64,000 bases of DNA, taken from contig NZ_CP133111.1 of the NCBI RefSeq assembly GCF_033001325.1, forward strand, positions 930,001 to 994,000, given 5' to 3'. This DNA comes from Rhodopseudomonas sp. BAL398. GTDB lineage: Bacteria > Pseudomonadota > Alphaproteobacteria > Rhizobiales > Xanthobacteraceae. The notes under the pieces were generated by a model that was given only the letters and a program-made list of their open reading frames with translations, ran no database searches and was not told the DNA's origin. Position 1 is the stretch's first letter; the number at the start of each line of letters is the position of its first letter. Position numbers and translations under genes: made by a program. Below are positions 24,601 to 32,756 of the stretch, one piece after another.

Positions 24601-26808
24601 GTGGTCGCGGCGGTCGATGTCGGCATTCTCAATCTGACCAATTACAAGCCGCCGGCGCCCGACGAATTCTATCTCGGCCAGCGCCAGCTGAGCTCGGAGA
24701 TTCGCGACCTTTATGGGCAATTGATCGACGGCATGCAGGGCACGCGCGGCCAGATCCGCTCCGGCGGCGATATCGCCGGCGCCGAGATCCAGGGCAGCCC
24801 GCCGACGCAAAAGCCGCTGGCGCTGTATTCCGGCATCGTCACCGTAGCGGCCGACGGCACCGCGACGATCCCGTTCGATATTCCGGAATTCGCCGGCACC
24901 GCGCGGCTGATGGCGGTGGCGTGGACCGCCACCAAGGTCGGCCACGCCAATATCGACGTCACGGTCCGCGATCCGGTGGTGCTGACCGCGACGCTGCCGC
25001 GCTTCCTGCTCCGGGGCGATCGCGGCACCATGAGCTTCGACCTCGACAATGTCGAAGGCGCTCCCGGCGATTACACCATCAATGTCACCACATCCGGCCC
25101 GGTGACGGTCAGCGGCGATCCGCAGGCCACCGTGACGCTGGCGGCCAAGCAGCGCAGCTCGATGGCGCTGGCGCTGGAGGCCAGCGACGGCGCCGGCACC
25201 GCGCAGCTCGACGTCGACATCAAGGGACCGAACGGGTTGACGCTGGCGCGGCACTACACGCTCGAGGTCAAGCCGGCGACGCAGATCCTGGCGCGGCGCT
25301 CGATCCGCACGCTGGCCAAGGGCGAAAGCCTGACGCTGACCTCGGACATGTTCTCCGATCTGATACCGGGCACCGGCGGGGCGTCGTTGTCGGTCAGCCA
25401 GTCGACCGCGCTCGACGCCGCCACCATCCTGAAGGCGCTGGATCGCTATCCGTTCGGCTGTTCCGAACAGATCGCCAGCCGGGCGATGCCGCTGCTCTAT
25501 GTCAATGATCTGGCGGCCGGCGCCCATCTGGCGATGGATAGCAGCGTCGACCAGCGCATCAAGACGTCGATCGACCGGCTGCTGGCGCGGCAGGGCTCGA
25601 ACGGCTCGTTCGGGCTGTGGTCGGCCGGCGGCGACGATGCCTGGCTCGACGCCTATGTCACCGACTTCCTCACCCGCGCCCGTGAGAAAAACTATGCGGT
25701 GCCGGATCTGCTGTTCCGCAGCGCGCTCGACCGCATCCGCAATATGGTGGTGAATAACGCCGAGCCGGAGAAGGACGGCGGTCGCGATCTGGCCTATGGG
25801 CTCTATGTGCTGGCCCGCAACGGCGCCGCGCCGATCGGCGATCTGCGCTATCTGGCCGACACCAAGCTCGACCAATTGGCGACGCCGATCGCCAAGGCGC
25901 AACTGGCGGCGGCGCTGGCGCTGGTCGGCGATCGCACAAGGGCGGAGCGGGTCTATGCGGCCGCGCTGGCAAGCCTGAACCCGAAGCCGGTGCTGCAATT
26001 CGGCCGGGTCGATTACGGCTCGGCGCTGCGCGACGCCGCGGCGCTGGTGACGTTGGCCAGCGAGGGCAATGCCCCGAAGGCGACGCTGATCAACGCGGTC
26101 GAACGCGTCGAGGCGGCGCGGGGGCTGACGCCCTATACGTCGACGCAGGAAAACGCCTGGCTGGTGCTGGCGGCACGGGCGCTGGCCAAGGAGACGATGG
26201 CCCTCGACCTCAATGGCAGCGCGGTGAAGAGTGCGCTGTATCGCAGCTATACCGCCGCCGACATGGACGGCCAGCCGGTGACGATCACCAATACTGGCGA
26301 ACCCCCGGTGCAGGCAGTGGTCTCGGTCACCGGCGCGCCCTATATGCCGGAACCGGCGGCGGCGAACGGCTTCAAGATCGAGCGCAACTATTTCACGCTC
26401 GATGGTAAGCCGGCCGATCCGGCTCAGGCCAAGCAGAACGACCGCTTCGCGGTGGTGCTGACGATCACCGAAGCCAAGCCGGAATACGGGCACATCATGG
26501 TGGCGGATTATCTGCCGGCCGGTTTCGAGATCGACAATCCGCATCTGGTGTCGTCCGGCGATGCCGGTAAACTGGACTGGATCGCCGATGGCGCGGAGGC
26601 CACCCATAGCGAGTTCCGCGACGATCGCTTCAATGCCGCCATCGACCGGGCGGCCAATGACAAGGCGGTGTTCACGGTGGCCTATGTGGTGCGCGCGGTT
26701 TCGCCGGGGACATATGTGCTGCCGCAGGCCTATGTGGAGGACATGTACAACCCGTCGCGTTATGGCCGCACAGGAACCGGCACGATCGAAGTGCGCTCCG
26801 CCAGATGA
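21601..26808 (+). CDS. Alpha-2-macroglobulin family protein with thioester motif
   Basis: A giant exported protein of 1735 residues. Residues 1-23 are a Sec signal peptide (MIGLLRAITLCATLALGLVG, then AQA); there is no lipobox cysteine, so unlike E. coli YfhM it is probably soluble in the periplasm. A tetratricopeptide-like helical region (about 45-170) precedes the macroglobulin domains. MG2 lies near residue 515 (YAERGVYRSGETVHLTALLR), the A2M domain near 1100-1190, and the thioester site at Cys1287-Ser-Glu-Gln1290 (YPFGCSEQ). Such proteins are thought to trap foreign proteases through the thioester. The pbpC start overlaps its stop (ATGA), the classic bacterial pairing. The ATG at 21601 is chosen for the signal peptide; the frame is open far upstream across the tRNA gene. 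Confidence 0.94.
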   Translation: MIGLLRAITLCATLALGLVGAQAADKPFQREDLADSAIKLEAQIKTEAGAVNKSAATLRSDADAAFKRGDYRAGLQIMGQIVSVAPGDSSNWLRLARTIFQIYTPTSSEHTFLMERASTAAYLAYQRAGNPAEEAEALALLGRAMSERKLWRPALDALRLSLELREVAEVRGQYERLRDDHGFRLLDYTVDSDAASPRACFQFSEDLAKRTDFAPFLALAGNDKPALSSEDKQLCVEGLKHGERYNINLRAGLPSTVKETLPKSAEFNIYVRDRKPFVRFTGRAYVLPRSGQRGIPLVSVNTKAVSVQVFRIGDRNLINTVIGSDFQRSLSSYELADLGGERGQKVWTGELETATELNAEVTTAFPVDQVLGDLQPGVYVMTAAAKGPGSDDGGTLATQWFIISDLGLTAFSGHDGIHVFVNSLASTDAVGGAEIRLVARNNEILATRKTDPSGHVLFEAGLAGGEGGLSPALLTVSAQGSDYAFLSLKSNPFDLTDRGVAGRAVPAGADAFVYAERGVYRSGETVHLTALLRGGRGNAMAGAPLTLVVERPDGVEYRRDMVADQGAGGHSLSLALNSAVPTGTWRVRAFTDPKASSVGETTFMVEDYVPDRIEFDISTKDKQIKAEVPVELKVDGHFLYGAPASGLQLEGDMLVKPAEGRPGYAGYQFGIADEEIASSERTPIEGLPEADADGEATFPVSLAKTPSSSRPQEAEIFIRMAEAGGRAVERKLVLPVAPAAPMIGVKPLFNGSNVGEGDNAKFDVVLVDPDGAQLARGGLRYELLKIESRYQWYRQGSSWEFEPIKSTKRVADGDLAVAADKPAQIQLSPQPGRYRLDVKTADANGPLTSVQFDVGWYSDGSADTPDLLETSIDKPQYSSGETMVVTVNARSAGKLTVNVLGDRLLTTQTIDVKPGRAQQRISVGQDWGSGAYVVATLRRPLDAAAQRMPGRAIGLKWFGIDKAARTLSVALSPPALVRPSTRLMLPVKLGGLNPGEDAKIVVAAVDVGILNLTNYKPPAPDEFYLGQRQLSSEIRDLYGQLIDGMQGTRGQIRSGGDIAGAEIQGSPPTQKPLALYSGIVTVAADGTATIPFDIPEFAGTARLMAVAWTATKVGHANIDVTVRDPVVLTATLPRFLLRGDRGTMSFDLDNVEGAPGDYTINVTTSGPVTVSGDPQATVTLAAKQRSSMALALEASDGAGTAQLDVDIKGPNGLTLARHYTLEVKPATQILARRSIRTLAKGESLTLTSDMFSDLIPGTGGASLSVSQSTALDAATILKALDRYPFGCSEQIASRAMPLLYVNDLAAGAHLAMDSSVDQRIKTSIDRLLARQGSNGSFGLWSAGGDDAWLDAYVTDFLTRAREKNYAVPDLLFRSALDRIRNMVVNNAEPEKDGGRDLAYGLYVLARNGAAPIGDLRYLADTKLDQLATPIAKAQLAAALALVGDRTRAERVYAAALASLNPKPVLQFGRVDYGSALRDAAALVTLASEGNAPKATLINAVERVEAARGLTPYTSTQENAWLVLAARALAKETMALDLNGSAVKSALYRSYTAADMDGQPVTITNTGEPPVQAVVSVTGAPYMPEPAAANGFKIERNYFTLDGKPADPAQAKQNDRFAVVLTITEAKPEYGHIMVADYLPAGFEIDNPHLVSSGDAGKLDWIADGAEATHSEFRDDRFNAAIDRAANDKAVFTVAYVVRAVSPGTYVLPQAYVEDMYNPSRYGRTGTGTIEVRSAR

Positions 26809-28916
26809 CCGACACGATCGCCACAGAGCCGGCGCTGTCGCCCGGTCCGTCTCGTTGGCGCGCGGTGGTGATGGCCGTCGTGCTCGCCATCGGATTGATT
26901 GCCGCGGGCTTTACCGCCTGGGCGATGGCGCTGGGGCCGCTGCCGCTGGCCGAGGCGCGTCAGGTCTCGACCACGGTGGTCGACCGCAACGGCAAGCTGC
27001 TGCGCGCCTATGCGATGGCCGACGGCCGCTGGCGCTTGCCGGTCGATGCACAAAGCGACGTCGACCCCGGCTATCTCAAGCTGCTGCTGGCCTATGAGGA
27101 CAAGCGGTTCTGGTCGCATCACGGCGTCGACCCGCTGGCGATGGGGCGCGCCGCGCTGCAATTGCTGACTCGCGGCCACATCGTCTCCGGCGGCTCCACC
27201 ATCACCATGCAATTGGCGCGGCTGATGGAGCCGCGGCGGCAGCGCTCGCTGACCGCGAAAATGCGCCAGATGGTGCGCGCCGTCGAGCTCGAACGCCGGC
27301 TCACCAAGGATCAGATCCTCAATCTGTATCTGGCGCTGGCGCCGTTCGGCGGCAATCTCGAGGGCGTCCGCGCCGCGTCCTTGGCCTATTTCGGCAAGGA
27401 GCCGAAGCGGCTGTCATTGGCCCAGGCCGCCTTGCTCGTCGCCTTGCCGCAATCGCCGGAAACCAGAAGGCTCGATCGCCATCCGGCGACCGCGGAGGCC
27501 GCGCGCAACCGCGTGCTCGAGCGCATGGTGCAGGAGGGCGTGGTCAGCGCCGAGGATGCCGCGCAGGCGAGGGCGGTGCCGGTCAAGCGCGAGCGGCGCC
27601 GGATGCCGATCCTGGCGCCGCATTCCGCCGACAAGGCGGTGGTCACAGACAAGCATCAGGCGGTGATCCGGCTGACGCTGGATGCTGCCATTCAACGAAA
27701 CCTCGAGGCATTGGCGCATGACCGCGCCACGGCGCTCGGGCCCGACATCTCGGTGGCGATCCTTGCGGTCGACAATGCCAGCGGCGAGGTGATCGCCCAT
27801 GTCGGTTCGCCGGCCTATTTCGACGACCGCCGCGCCGGGCAGGTCGATATGACCCGCGCGATCCGCTCGCCGGGTTCGACGTTGAAACCCTTTATCTACG
27901 GCATGGCGTTCGAGGACGGCTTCGTTCACCCCGAAAGCCTGATCGACGACCGGCCGGTCCGCTACGGCACCTATGCGCCGGAAAATTTCGACATGACGTT
28001 CCAGGGCACGGTCTCGGTCCGCCGTGCCTTGCAACTCTCTTTGAACGTGCCGGCGATCGCGTTGCTGGACCGGGTCGGCGCCAGCCGGCTGGCGGCGCGG
28101 ATCAGGCAGGCCGGTGCCGATCTGGTGCTGCCGACCAATGAGGTGCCAGGCCTGGCGATGGGATTGGGCGGCGTCGGCATCCGGCTGCACGATCTGGTGC
28201 AGCTCTTCAGCGGCATCGCGCGCCTCGGCAACGTGTTGCCGCTGCAGGAAATTACGAGTGATAACAATGTGAAACGGGAGCCTTTGCGCCTGATGGATCA
28301 GGTCGCCGCCTGGCAGGTCGGCAATGTGCTGATCGGGACGCCGCCGCCGGAGAACGCCGCGCATCACCGCATCGCGTTCAAGACCGGCACCAGCTACGGC
28401 TACCGCGATGCCTGGTCGGTGGGCTTCGATGGACGGATGACCATCGGGGTCTGGGTCGGCCGTCCCGATGGCGTCCCGGTGCCGGGCCTGGTCGGCCGCA
28501 GCGCCGCGGCGCCGATCCTGTTCGACGCCTTCGCGCGCTCCGGCAAATTGCCGATGGCACTGCCGCGGGCGCCGCACGGCACGCTAATCGCCAGCAATGC
28601 CAAGCTGCCGCTGCCGCTGCGCCGGTTCCGGCCCGCCGGCGAATTGGTTCGCAATGGCGGCGGGCAGGCGCTGCGCATCCAGTTTCCGCCGGATGGCGCA
28701 CGAATCGATGCCTTGGGCCCGGCCGCGGCGGGATCGCTGCCGGTCAAGGTCGCCGGCGGCGTGCTGCCGCTGACGATGCTGGTCAACGGGGTTGCGGTCG
28801 GGGACATTGGCCGTCGCCGCCAGCGTCTGGTCGAACCGCCCGGACCAGGCTTTGTCCGCCTCACCGTGATGGATGCGTCGGGCGCTGCAGACACAGTCGT
28901 CGTCAGAATCCAATAG
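26805..28916 (+). CDS. pbpC: Penicillin-binding protein 1C
   Basis: A protein of 703 residues. One N-terminal membrane anchor (about 20-44) is followed by a GT51 glycosyltransferase domain (about 58-230) with the catalytic glutamate in AYEDKRFWSHHGVD and GGSTITMQLARL. The transpeptidase domain has Ser358-Thr-Leu-Lys361 (SPGSTLKP), Ser412-Leu-Asn414 (SLNVPA) and Lys526-Thr-Gly (KTGTS). The C-terminal 90 residues are the PbpC-specific extra domain. It polymerises and can cross-link peptidoglycan. The four-base overlap with the macroglobulin gene indicates joint use, with the enzyme proposed to repair the wall where the macroglobulin meets an attacker. Confidence 0.95.
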   Translation: MTDTIATEPALSPGPSRWRAVVMAVVLAIGLIAAGFTAWAMALGPLPLAEARQVSTTVVDRNGKLLRAYAMADGRWRLPVDAQSDVDPGYLKLLLAYEDKRFWSHHGVDPLAMGRAALQLLTRGHIVSGGSTITMQLARLMEPRRQRSLTAKMRQMVRAVELERRLTKDQILNLYLALAPFGGNLEGVRAASLAYFGKEPKRLSLAQAALLVALPQSPETRRLDRHPATAEAARNRVLERMVQEGVVSAEDAAQARAVPVKRERRRMPILAPHSADKAVVTDKHQAVIRLTLDAAIQRNLEALAHDRATALGPDISVAILAVDNASGEVIAHVGSPAYFDDRRAGQVDMTRAIRSPGSTLKPFIYGMAFEDGFVHPESLIDDRPVRYGTYAPENFDMTFQGTVSVRRALQLSLNVPAIALLDRVGASRLAARIRQAGADLVLPTNEVPGLAMGLGGVGIRLHDLVQLFSGIARLGNVLPLQEITSDNNVKREPLRLMDQVAAWQVGNVLIGTPPPENAAHHRIAFKTGTSYGYRDAWSVGFDGRMTIGVWVGRPDGVPVPGLVGRSAAAPILFDAFARSGKLPMALPRAPHGTLIASNAKLPLPLRRFRPAGELVRNGGGQALRIQFPPDGARIDALGPAAAGSLPVKVAGGVLPLTMLVNGVAVGDIGRRRQRLVEPPGPGFVRLTVMDASGAADTVVVRIQ

Positions 28917-28966
28917 GACGCGGCTAACTAGTTGTCCGGCTATTGGTTTCAGCGTATGCGAAACCG

Positions 28967-30724
28967 ATGTCCGAGATCTCTCCAAAACCCCGCCCAAAAC
29001 CCGGATTCGGCGCGCCGCGCGACGACCGCAAGGGCCGCAATCCCGGCCGCGGGCTGATCGCCGCGCTCGATTTCGTCACCGCCAGCCATGTTCGCGCGGT
29101 GGCGTTTCTGGCGTTGCTGGGTCTGTTGTTCATTCTGCCGGGCTTTTTCAATATTCCGCCGATCGATCGCGACGAGGCCCGCTTCGCGCAGGCCACCAAG
29201 CAGATGGTGGAGGCCGACGATTTCGTCGATATCCGTTTCCAGGACGAGGTGCGCTACAAAAAGCCGGTCGGGATCTATTGGCTGCAGGCGGCGGTGGTGG
29301 AAACCGCCTCCGAGCTCGGCCTGCCACGCGCCCAAGTCCGGATCTGGCTGTACCGCGTGCCCTCGATGCTGGGCGCGATCGGCGCGGTGCTGATGACCTA
29401 TTGGACCGCGCTGGCCTTCGTCACCCGGCGCGGCGCCGTGCTGGCGGCATTGATTATGTGCAGCTCGATTCTGCTCGGCGTGGAGTCCCGGCTGGCCAAG
29501 ACCGATGCGTTCTTGCTGTTCACCGTCGTAGCCACGATGGGCGCGATGGCACGGATCTATCTGTCCTGGCAGCGCGGTGAGGAGGCCGATCGAAAAGCTT
29601 GGGCGGTTCCGGCGATCTTCTGGACCGGGCTGGCCGCAGGCATCCTGCTCAAGGGGCCGTTGATCCTGATGTTGGTGGTGCTGACGGTCGGCACGCTGGC
29701 GATTCTCGATCGGTCGGCATCGTGGCTGTGGCGGCTGCGGCCGCTGTGGGGATCGCTGTGGCTGCTGCTGCTGGTGCTGCCCTGGTTCGTTGCGATCTAT
29801 CTGCGCGCCGGCGACAGTTTCTTCGCCGACTCGATCGGCGGCGACATGCTGAGCAAGATCACCCACGGGCAGGAGTCGCATGGCGCGCCGCCTGGCACCT
29901 ATTTCCTGCTGTTGTGGATCACGTTCTGGCCCGGCGCGCCGCTGGCGGCGATGGCCGCGCCCGCGGTGTGGCGGGCGCGCCGCGAGCCCGGCGCACAATA
30001 TTTGCTGGCCTGGCTGCTGCCGTCCTGGATCGTGTTCGAACTGGTGATGACCAAGCTGCCGCATTATGTGCTGCCGCTGTATCCGGCAATCGCGATCCTG
30101 ACCGTTGGCGCGCTGGAGCGCCGCGTGCTGTCGCGCTCGTGGCTGACCCGCGGCGCCGCCTGGTGGTTTGCGATTCCCGCCATCCTGCTTACCCTGGTCA
30201 TCATCCTGGCGATCGCGTTGACGCGTCAGCCGGCGTTTCTGGCCTGGCCGTTCGTGGCCGCCTCGCTGATCTTCGGCCTATGGGCGTGGCGTCTGTTCGA
30301 TCACAATCACGCCGAGGGCTCATTGCTGAACGCGGTCATGGCGTCGCTGTTTCTCAGCATCGCGATCTTCGGCGTGGTGCTGCCGTCCCTGACGCCGCTG
30401 TTTCCCAGCGTCGAGATCGCCCGCGCGCTGCGCAGTGTGGTCTGCGTCGGGCCGAAGGCCGCCGCCGCCGGCTATCACGAGCCCAGCCTGGTGTTCATGA
30501 CCGGCACCTCGACGCTGCTCACCGACGGCTCCGGGGCGGCGGATTTCCTCGGACAGGGTAGCTGCCGCTTCGCGCTGATCGAGAGCCGCAGCGAGCGGGC
30601 CTTCGCGGCGCGGGCCGAAGCCATCGGGCTGCGATACAACGTGGCGGCCCGGATCGACGGTTACAATTACTCACAAGGCCGGACCATCTCGGTGGCGGTA
30701 TTCCGCTCCGAGGGTACGGAATAA
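28967..30724 (+). CDS. GT39/ArnT-like polyprenyl-phosphate glycosyltransferase
   Basis: An integral membrane protein of 585 residues with about 11-12 helices. The first periplasmic loop has the GT-C signature PPIDRDEARFAQATKQM (Asp67, Asp69, Glu70), followed by RYKKPVGIYWLQAAVVE, matching the ArnT/PMT family. Such enzymes take a sugar from a polyprenyl-phosphate carrier and put it on lipid A or another envelope acceptor. It starts the run GT39-PAP2-GT2-LAB_N; the GT2 gene downstream is the expected maker of the donor. The ATG at 28967 is preferred to 28943 as the family sequence starts nearby; the N-terminal 30 residues are basic and Pro-rich. Confidence 0.85.
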   Translation: MSEISPKPRPKPGFGAPRDDRKGRNPGRGLIAALDFVTASHVRAVAFLALLGLLFILPGFFNIPPIDRDEARFAQATKQMVEADDFVDIRFQDEVRYKKPVGIYWLQAAVVETASELGLPRAQVRIWLYRVPSMLGAIGAVLMTYWTALAFVTRRGAVLAALIMCSSILLGVESRLAKTDAFLLFTVVATMGAMARIYLSWQRGEEADRKAWAVPAIFWTGLAAGILLKGPLILMLVVLTVGTLAILDRSASWLWRLRPLWGSLWLLLLVLPWFVAIYLRAGDSFFADSIGGDMLSKITHGQESHGAPPGTYFLLLWITFWPGAPLAAMAAPAVWRARREPGAQYLLAWLLPSWIVFELVMTKLPHYVLPLYPAIAILTVGALERRVLSRSWLTRGAAWWFAIPAILLTLVIILAIALTRQPAFLAWPFVAASLIFGLWAWRLFDHNHAEGSLLNAVMASLFLSIAIFGVVLPSLTPLFPSVEIARALRSVVCVGPKAAAAGYHEPSLVFMTGTSTLLTDGSGAADFLGQGSCRFALIESRSERAFAARAEAIGLRYNVAARIDGYNYSQGRTISVAVFRSEGTE

Positions 30725-30725
30725 G

Positions 30726-31571
30726 ATGGAATCGCGCGAGGCTGTGGCGGCAGCGGCAGGCTACCCCGCGCGATTGCTGTCGTTGCTTGTGGGCGCGGTG
30801 GTGCAAATCCTGCGGTCGCCATCGCATAGCCGCCGCGCGGCGGCGGCGCGCTATTGGGCGCGGCGGGCATTGCTGCTGACGGCGATCATGGCGGGCGCGA
30901 TCGTCGGCCTGATGTATGCGCTGGACGCGATCGAGATCGGGTTGATGCCGCCGCGCGGTACCGCCGCGCTCTGGCCGGTCCGGATCCTGACCGACTTCGG
31001 AAAATCCAACTATGTGCTGTCGGCACTGGTGGCGATCCTGATTGTGATTGCGCTGCTGCTGTCGACCTTGCGCGGCGTGGGACGCCGGGTTCTGGTCAGC
31101 GTTGGCATCAGGATGCAGTTCGTCTTTCTCTCGGTACTGCTGCCGGTCCTGGCCGGCGAGGTCATCAAGGGCGCGGTCGGGCGTGGCCGGCCATTCGTCG
31201 GCGGCAGCGCCAATCCGTTCAATTTTTCGCTGCTGTCCTGGAAGGAAGCCTATTCGAGCTTTCCCTCGGGGCACGCCACCACCGCCTTCGCGCTGGCTTT
31301 CGCCATCGCGGCGCTTTGGCCGCGGGCGCGCGGCGTGATGATCGCCTATGCCTTGCTGATCTGCGCCAGCCGGCTGGTGCTGCTGGCGCATCACCCCAGC
31401 GACGTGGTCGCAGGCGCGCTGTTGGGGCTGGTCGGCGCGATGGCGGTGCGTTACTGGTTCGCCGCGCGTCATCTTGCCTTTATCATTCGCCACGATGGCC
31501 GCATCGATCCGCTGCCGGGGCCATCCTGGAGCCGGCTCAAAAAGGTTGCCCGCGGGGCCATCGCCCCATAG
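30726..31571 (+). CDS. PAP2-superfamily membrane phosphatase
   Basis: A protein of 281 residues with about six helices. The three phosphatase motifs are visible: KGAVGRGRP (near residue 147), PSGHATT (near 180) and SRLVLLAHHPSDV (near 218), including the catalytic His pair. It starts two bases after the GT39 stop, so it is in the same operon. PAP2 enzymes dephosphorylate lipids such as undecaprenyl diphosphate or, as LpxE/LpxF, lipid A. The sugar-transfer neighbours favour lipid A dephosphorylation before glycan addition, but this is inference. The first 40 residues form a basic cytoplasmic lead. Confidence 0.88.
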   Translation: MESREAVAAAAGYPARLLSLLVGAVVQILRSPSHSRRAAAARYWARRALLLTAIMAGAIVGLMYALDAIEIGLMPPRGTAALWPVRILTDFGKSNYVLSALVAILIVIALLLSTLRGVGRRVLVSVGIRMQFVFLSVLLPVLAGEVIKGAVGRGRPFVGGSANPFNFSLLSWKEAYSSFPSGHATTAFALAFAIAALWPRARGVMIAYALLICASRLVLLAHHPSDVVAGALLGLVGAMAVRYWFAARHLAFIIRHDGRIDPLPGPSWSRLKKVARGAIAP

Positions 31572-31629
31572 AAGCGAGCCCTGCGGAGCCCGCCCGGCGC
31601 GGGTTCCCGACTGCGACTTGTTCCGAGAA

Positions 31630-32382
31630 ATGGATAATGCTTTGACAAATTCCGGCGCTGCTCCCGCTGTGTCGATCGTGGTGCCGGTCCGCAACGAAGC
31701 CGATAATGTGGCCCCGCTGATTGCCGAAATCGCCGCCGCGCTCGACGGCCGCTGGGCCTTCGAGATCATCTATGTCGACGACGGCTCCTCCGACGCCACG
31801 CCGCAGCGGATCTCGGCGCTGATGCAGCAGCGCGATAATCTGCGCCAGATCCGCCACGCCCAATCCGCCGGCCAGTCGGCGGCGGTGCGCACCGGCGTGC
31901 GCGCCGCGCGCGGCGCGCTGGTGGCGACGCTGGACGGCGATGGCCAGAACAATCCGGCCTTCCTTCCGGACCTGATTTCGGCGATCGAATCCGGTGGCGA
32001 GCGCGTCGGTCTGGCCGCGGGACAGCGGGTAGGACGCAAGGATACCGGCTTCAAGAAGCTGCAATCGCGGGTCGCCAACCGGGTGCGCGGCGCGATCCTG
32101 CGCGACGGCACCCGCGATTCCGGCTGCGGCCTGAAGGCATTCCGCCGCGAGGTGTTTCTGGCATTGCCCTATTTCGACGGCCTGCACCGGTTCCTGCCGG
32201 CTCTGGTGCGGCGCGAGGGGTTCGAGATCGCCTATGTCGACGTCACCGACCGCCCGCGCCACTCGGGCGTCTCCAATTACGGATTCTTCGATCGGCTGTG
32301 GATCGGGCTGATGGATCTTGCAGGGGTGTGGTGGCTGATCCGCCGCAAGAAATCGACGCCCGATGCGACCGAGGTGAAGTGA
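31630..32382 (+). CDS. GT2 glycosyltransferase, polyprenyl-phosphate sugar synthase type
   Basis: A protein of 250 residues. The GT2 fold shows VSIVVPVRNEADNVAPLI at the start, IIYVDDGSSDAT (nucleotide binding), LDGDGQNNPAFLPDL (the DXD-like catalytic acid motif) and DSGCGLKAFRREVFLALPYF. These fit dolichyl/polyprenyl-phosphate sugar synthases such as DPM1, ArnC, RgtE or FlmF. It lacks the C-terminal membrane pair of ArnC, leaving only a short hydrophobic tail (RLWIGLMDLAGVWWL). It probably supplies the lipid-linked sugar to the GT39 enzyme. The start at 31630 is the first ATG before the conserved domain. Confidence 0.87.
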   Translation: MDNALTNSGAAPAVSIVVPVRNEADNVAPLIAEIAAALDGRWAFEIIYVDDGSSDATPQRISALMQQRDNLRQIRHAQSAGQSAAVRTGVRAARGALVATLDGDGQNNPAFLPDLISAIESGGERVGLAAGQRVGRKDTGFKKLQSRVANRVRGAILRDGTRDSGCGLKAFRREVFLALPYFDGLHRFLPALVRREGFEIAYVDVTDRPRHSGVSNYGFFDRLWIGLMDLAGVWWLIRRKKSTPDATEVK

Positions 32383-32720
32383 TGCTGATCCAATTCGGGC
32401 AGGAGCTGAGCGACTATCTGTACGATGTGTTCGTCGCCAAATTCGATTTCTGGCTGGCCTTCGGCCTGGTGGCGCAGCTGCTGTTTACCGCGCGCTTCCT
32501 GGTGCAATGGATTTCCAGCGAGCGCGCGGGCAAGAGCGTGGTGCCGATGGCGTTCTGGTTCTTCTCGATGGGTGGCGGCTTGATGACGCTGGTCTATGGC
32601 ATCGCCAAACGCGAGCCGGTGATCATCCTCGGCCAGGCGATGGCGACGGTCATCTATGTGCGCAACATCATGCTGATCGTGAAGAACCGCAGCCGCGGCT
32701 CAAAGACGCTGAGCAATTGA
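32382..32720 (+). CDS. LAB_N domain membrane protein
   Basis: A protein of 112 residues with three membrane helices. FWLAFGLVAQLLFTARFLVQWISSERAGKSVVP and FWFFSMGGGLMTLVYGIAKREPV are the signature of the lipid A biosynthesis N-terminal (LAB_N) domain, found at the start of some LpxB proteins and as free-standing proteins. As I recall, the rhizobial RgtF, needed with RgtE for galacturonic acid donor synthesis, is of this type. Its ATG overlaps the GT2 stop by one base, so the two are probably partners. A flippase or scaffold role is possible; sequence does not decide. Confidence 0.88.
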   Translation: MLIQFGQELSDYLYDVFVAKFDFWLAFGLVAQLLFTARFLVQWISSERAGKSVVPMAFWFFSMGGGLMTLVYGIAKREPVIILGQAMATVIYVRNIMLIVKNRSRGSKTLSN

Positions 32721-32756
32721 GCCACCGTCCGCTCGCGGCTGCGATCACGGCTCCAA

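Noticed and set aside
23386-26607. Minus-strand open frame of 1073 codons opposite the macroglobulin gene
   Set aside because: Antisense shadow of a GC-rich gene: the translation is dominated by Arg, His, Gln and Gly with no domain, while the plus strand encodes a clear signal peptide and thioester motif.
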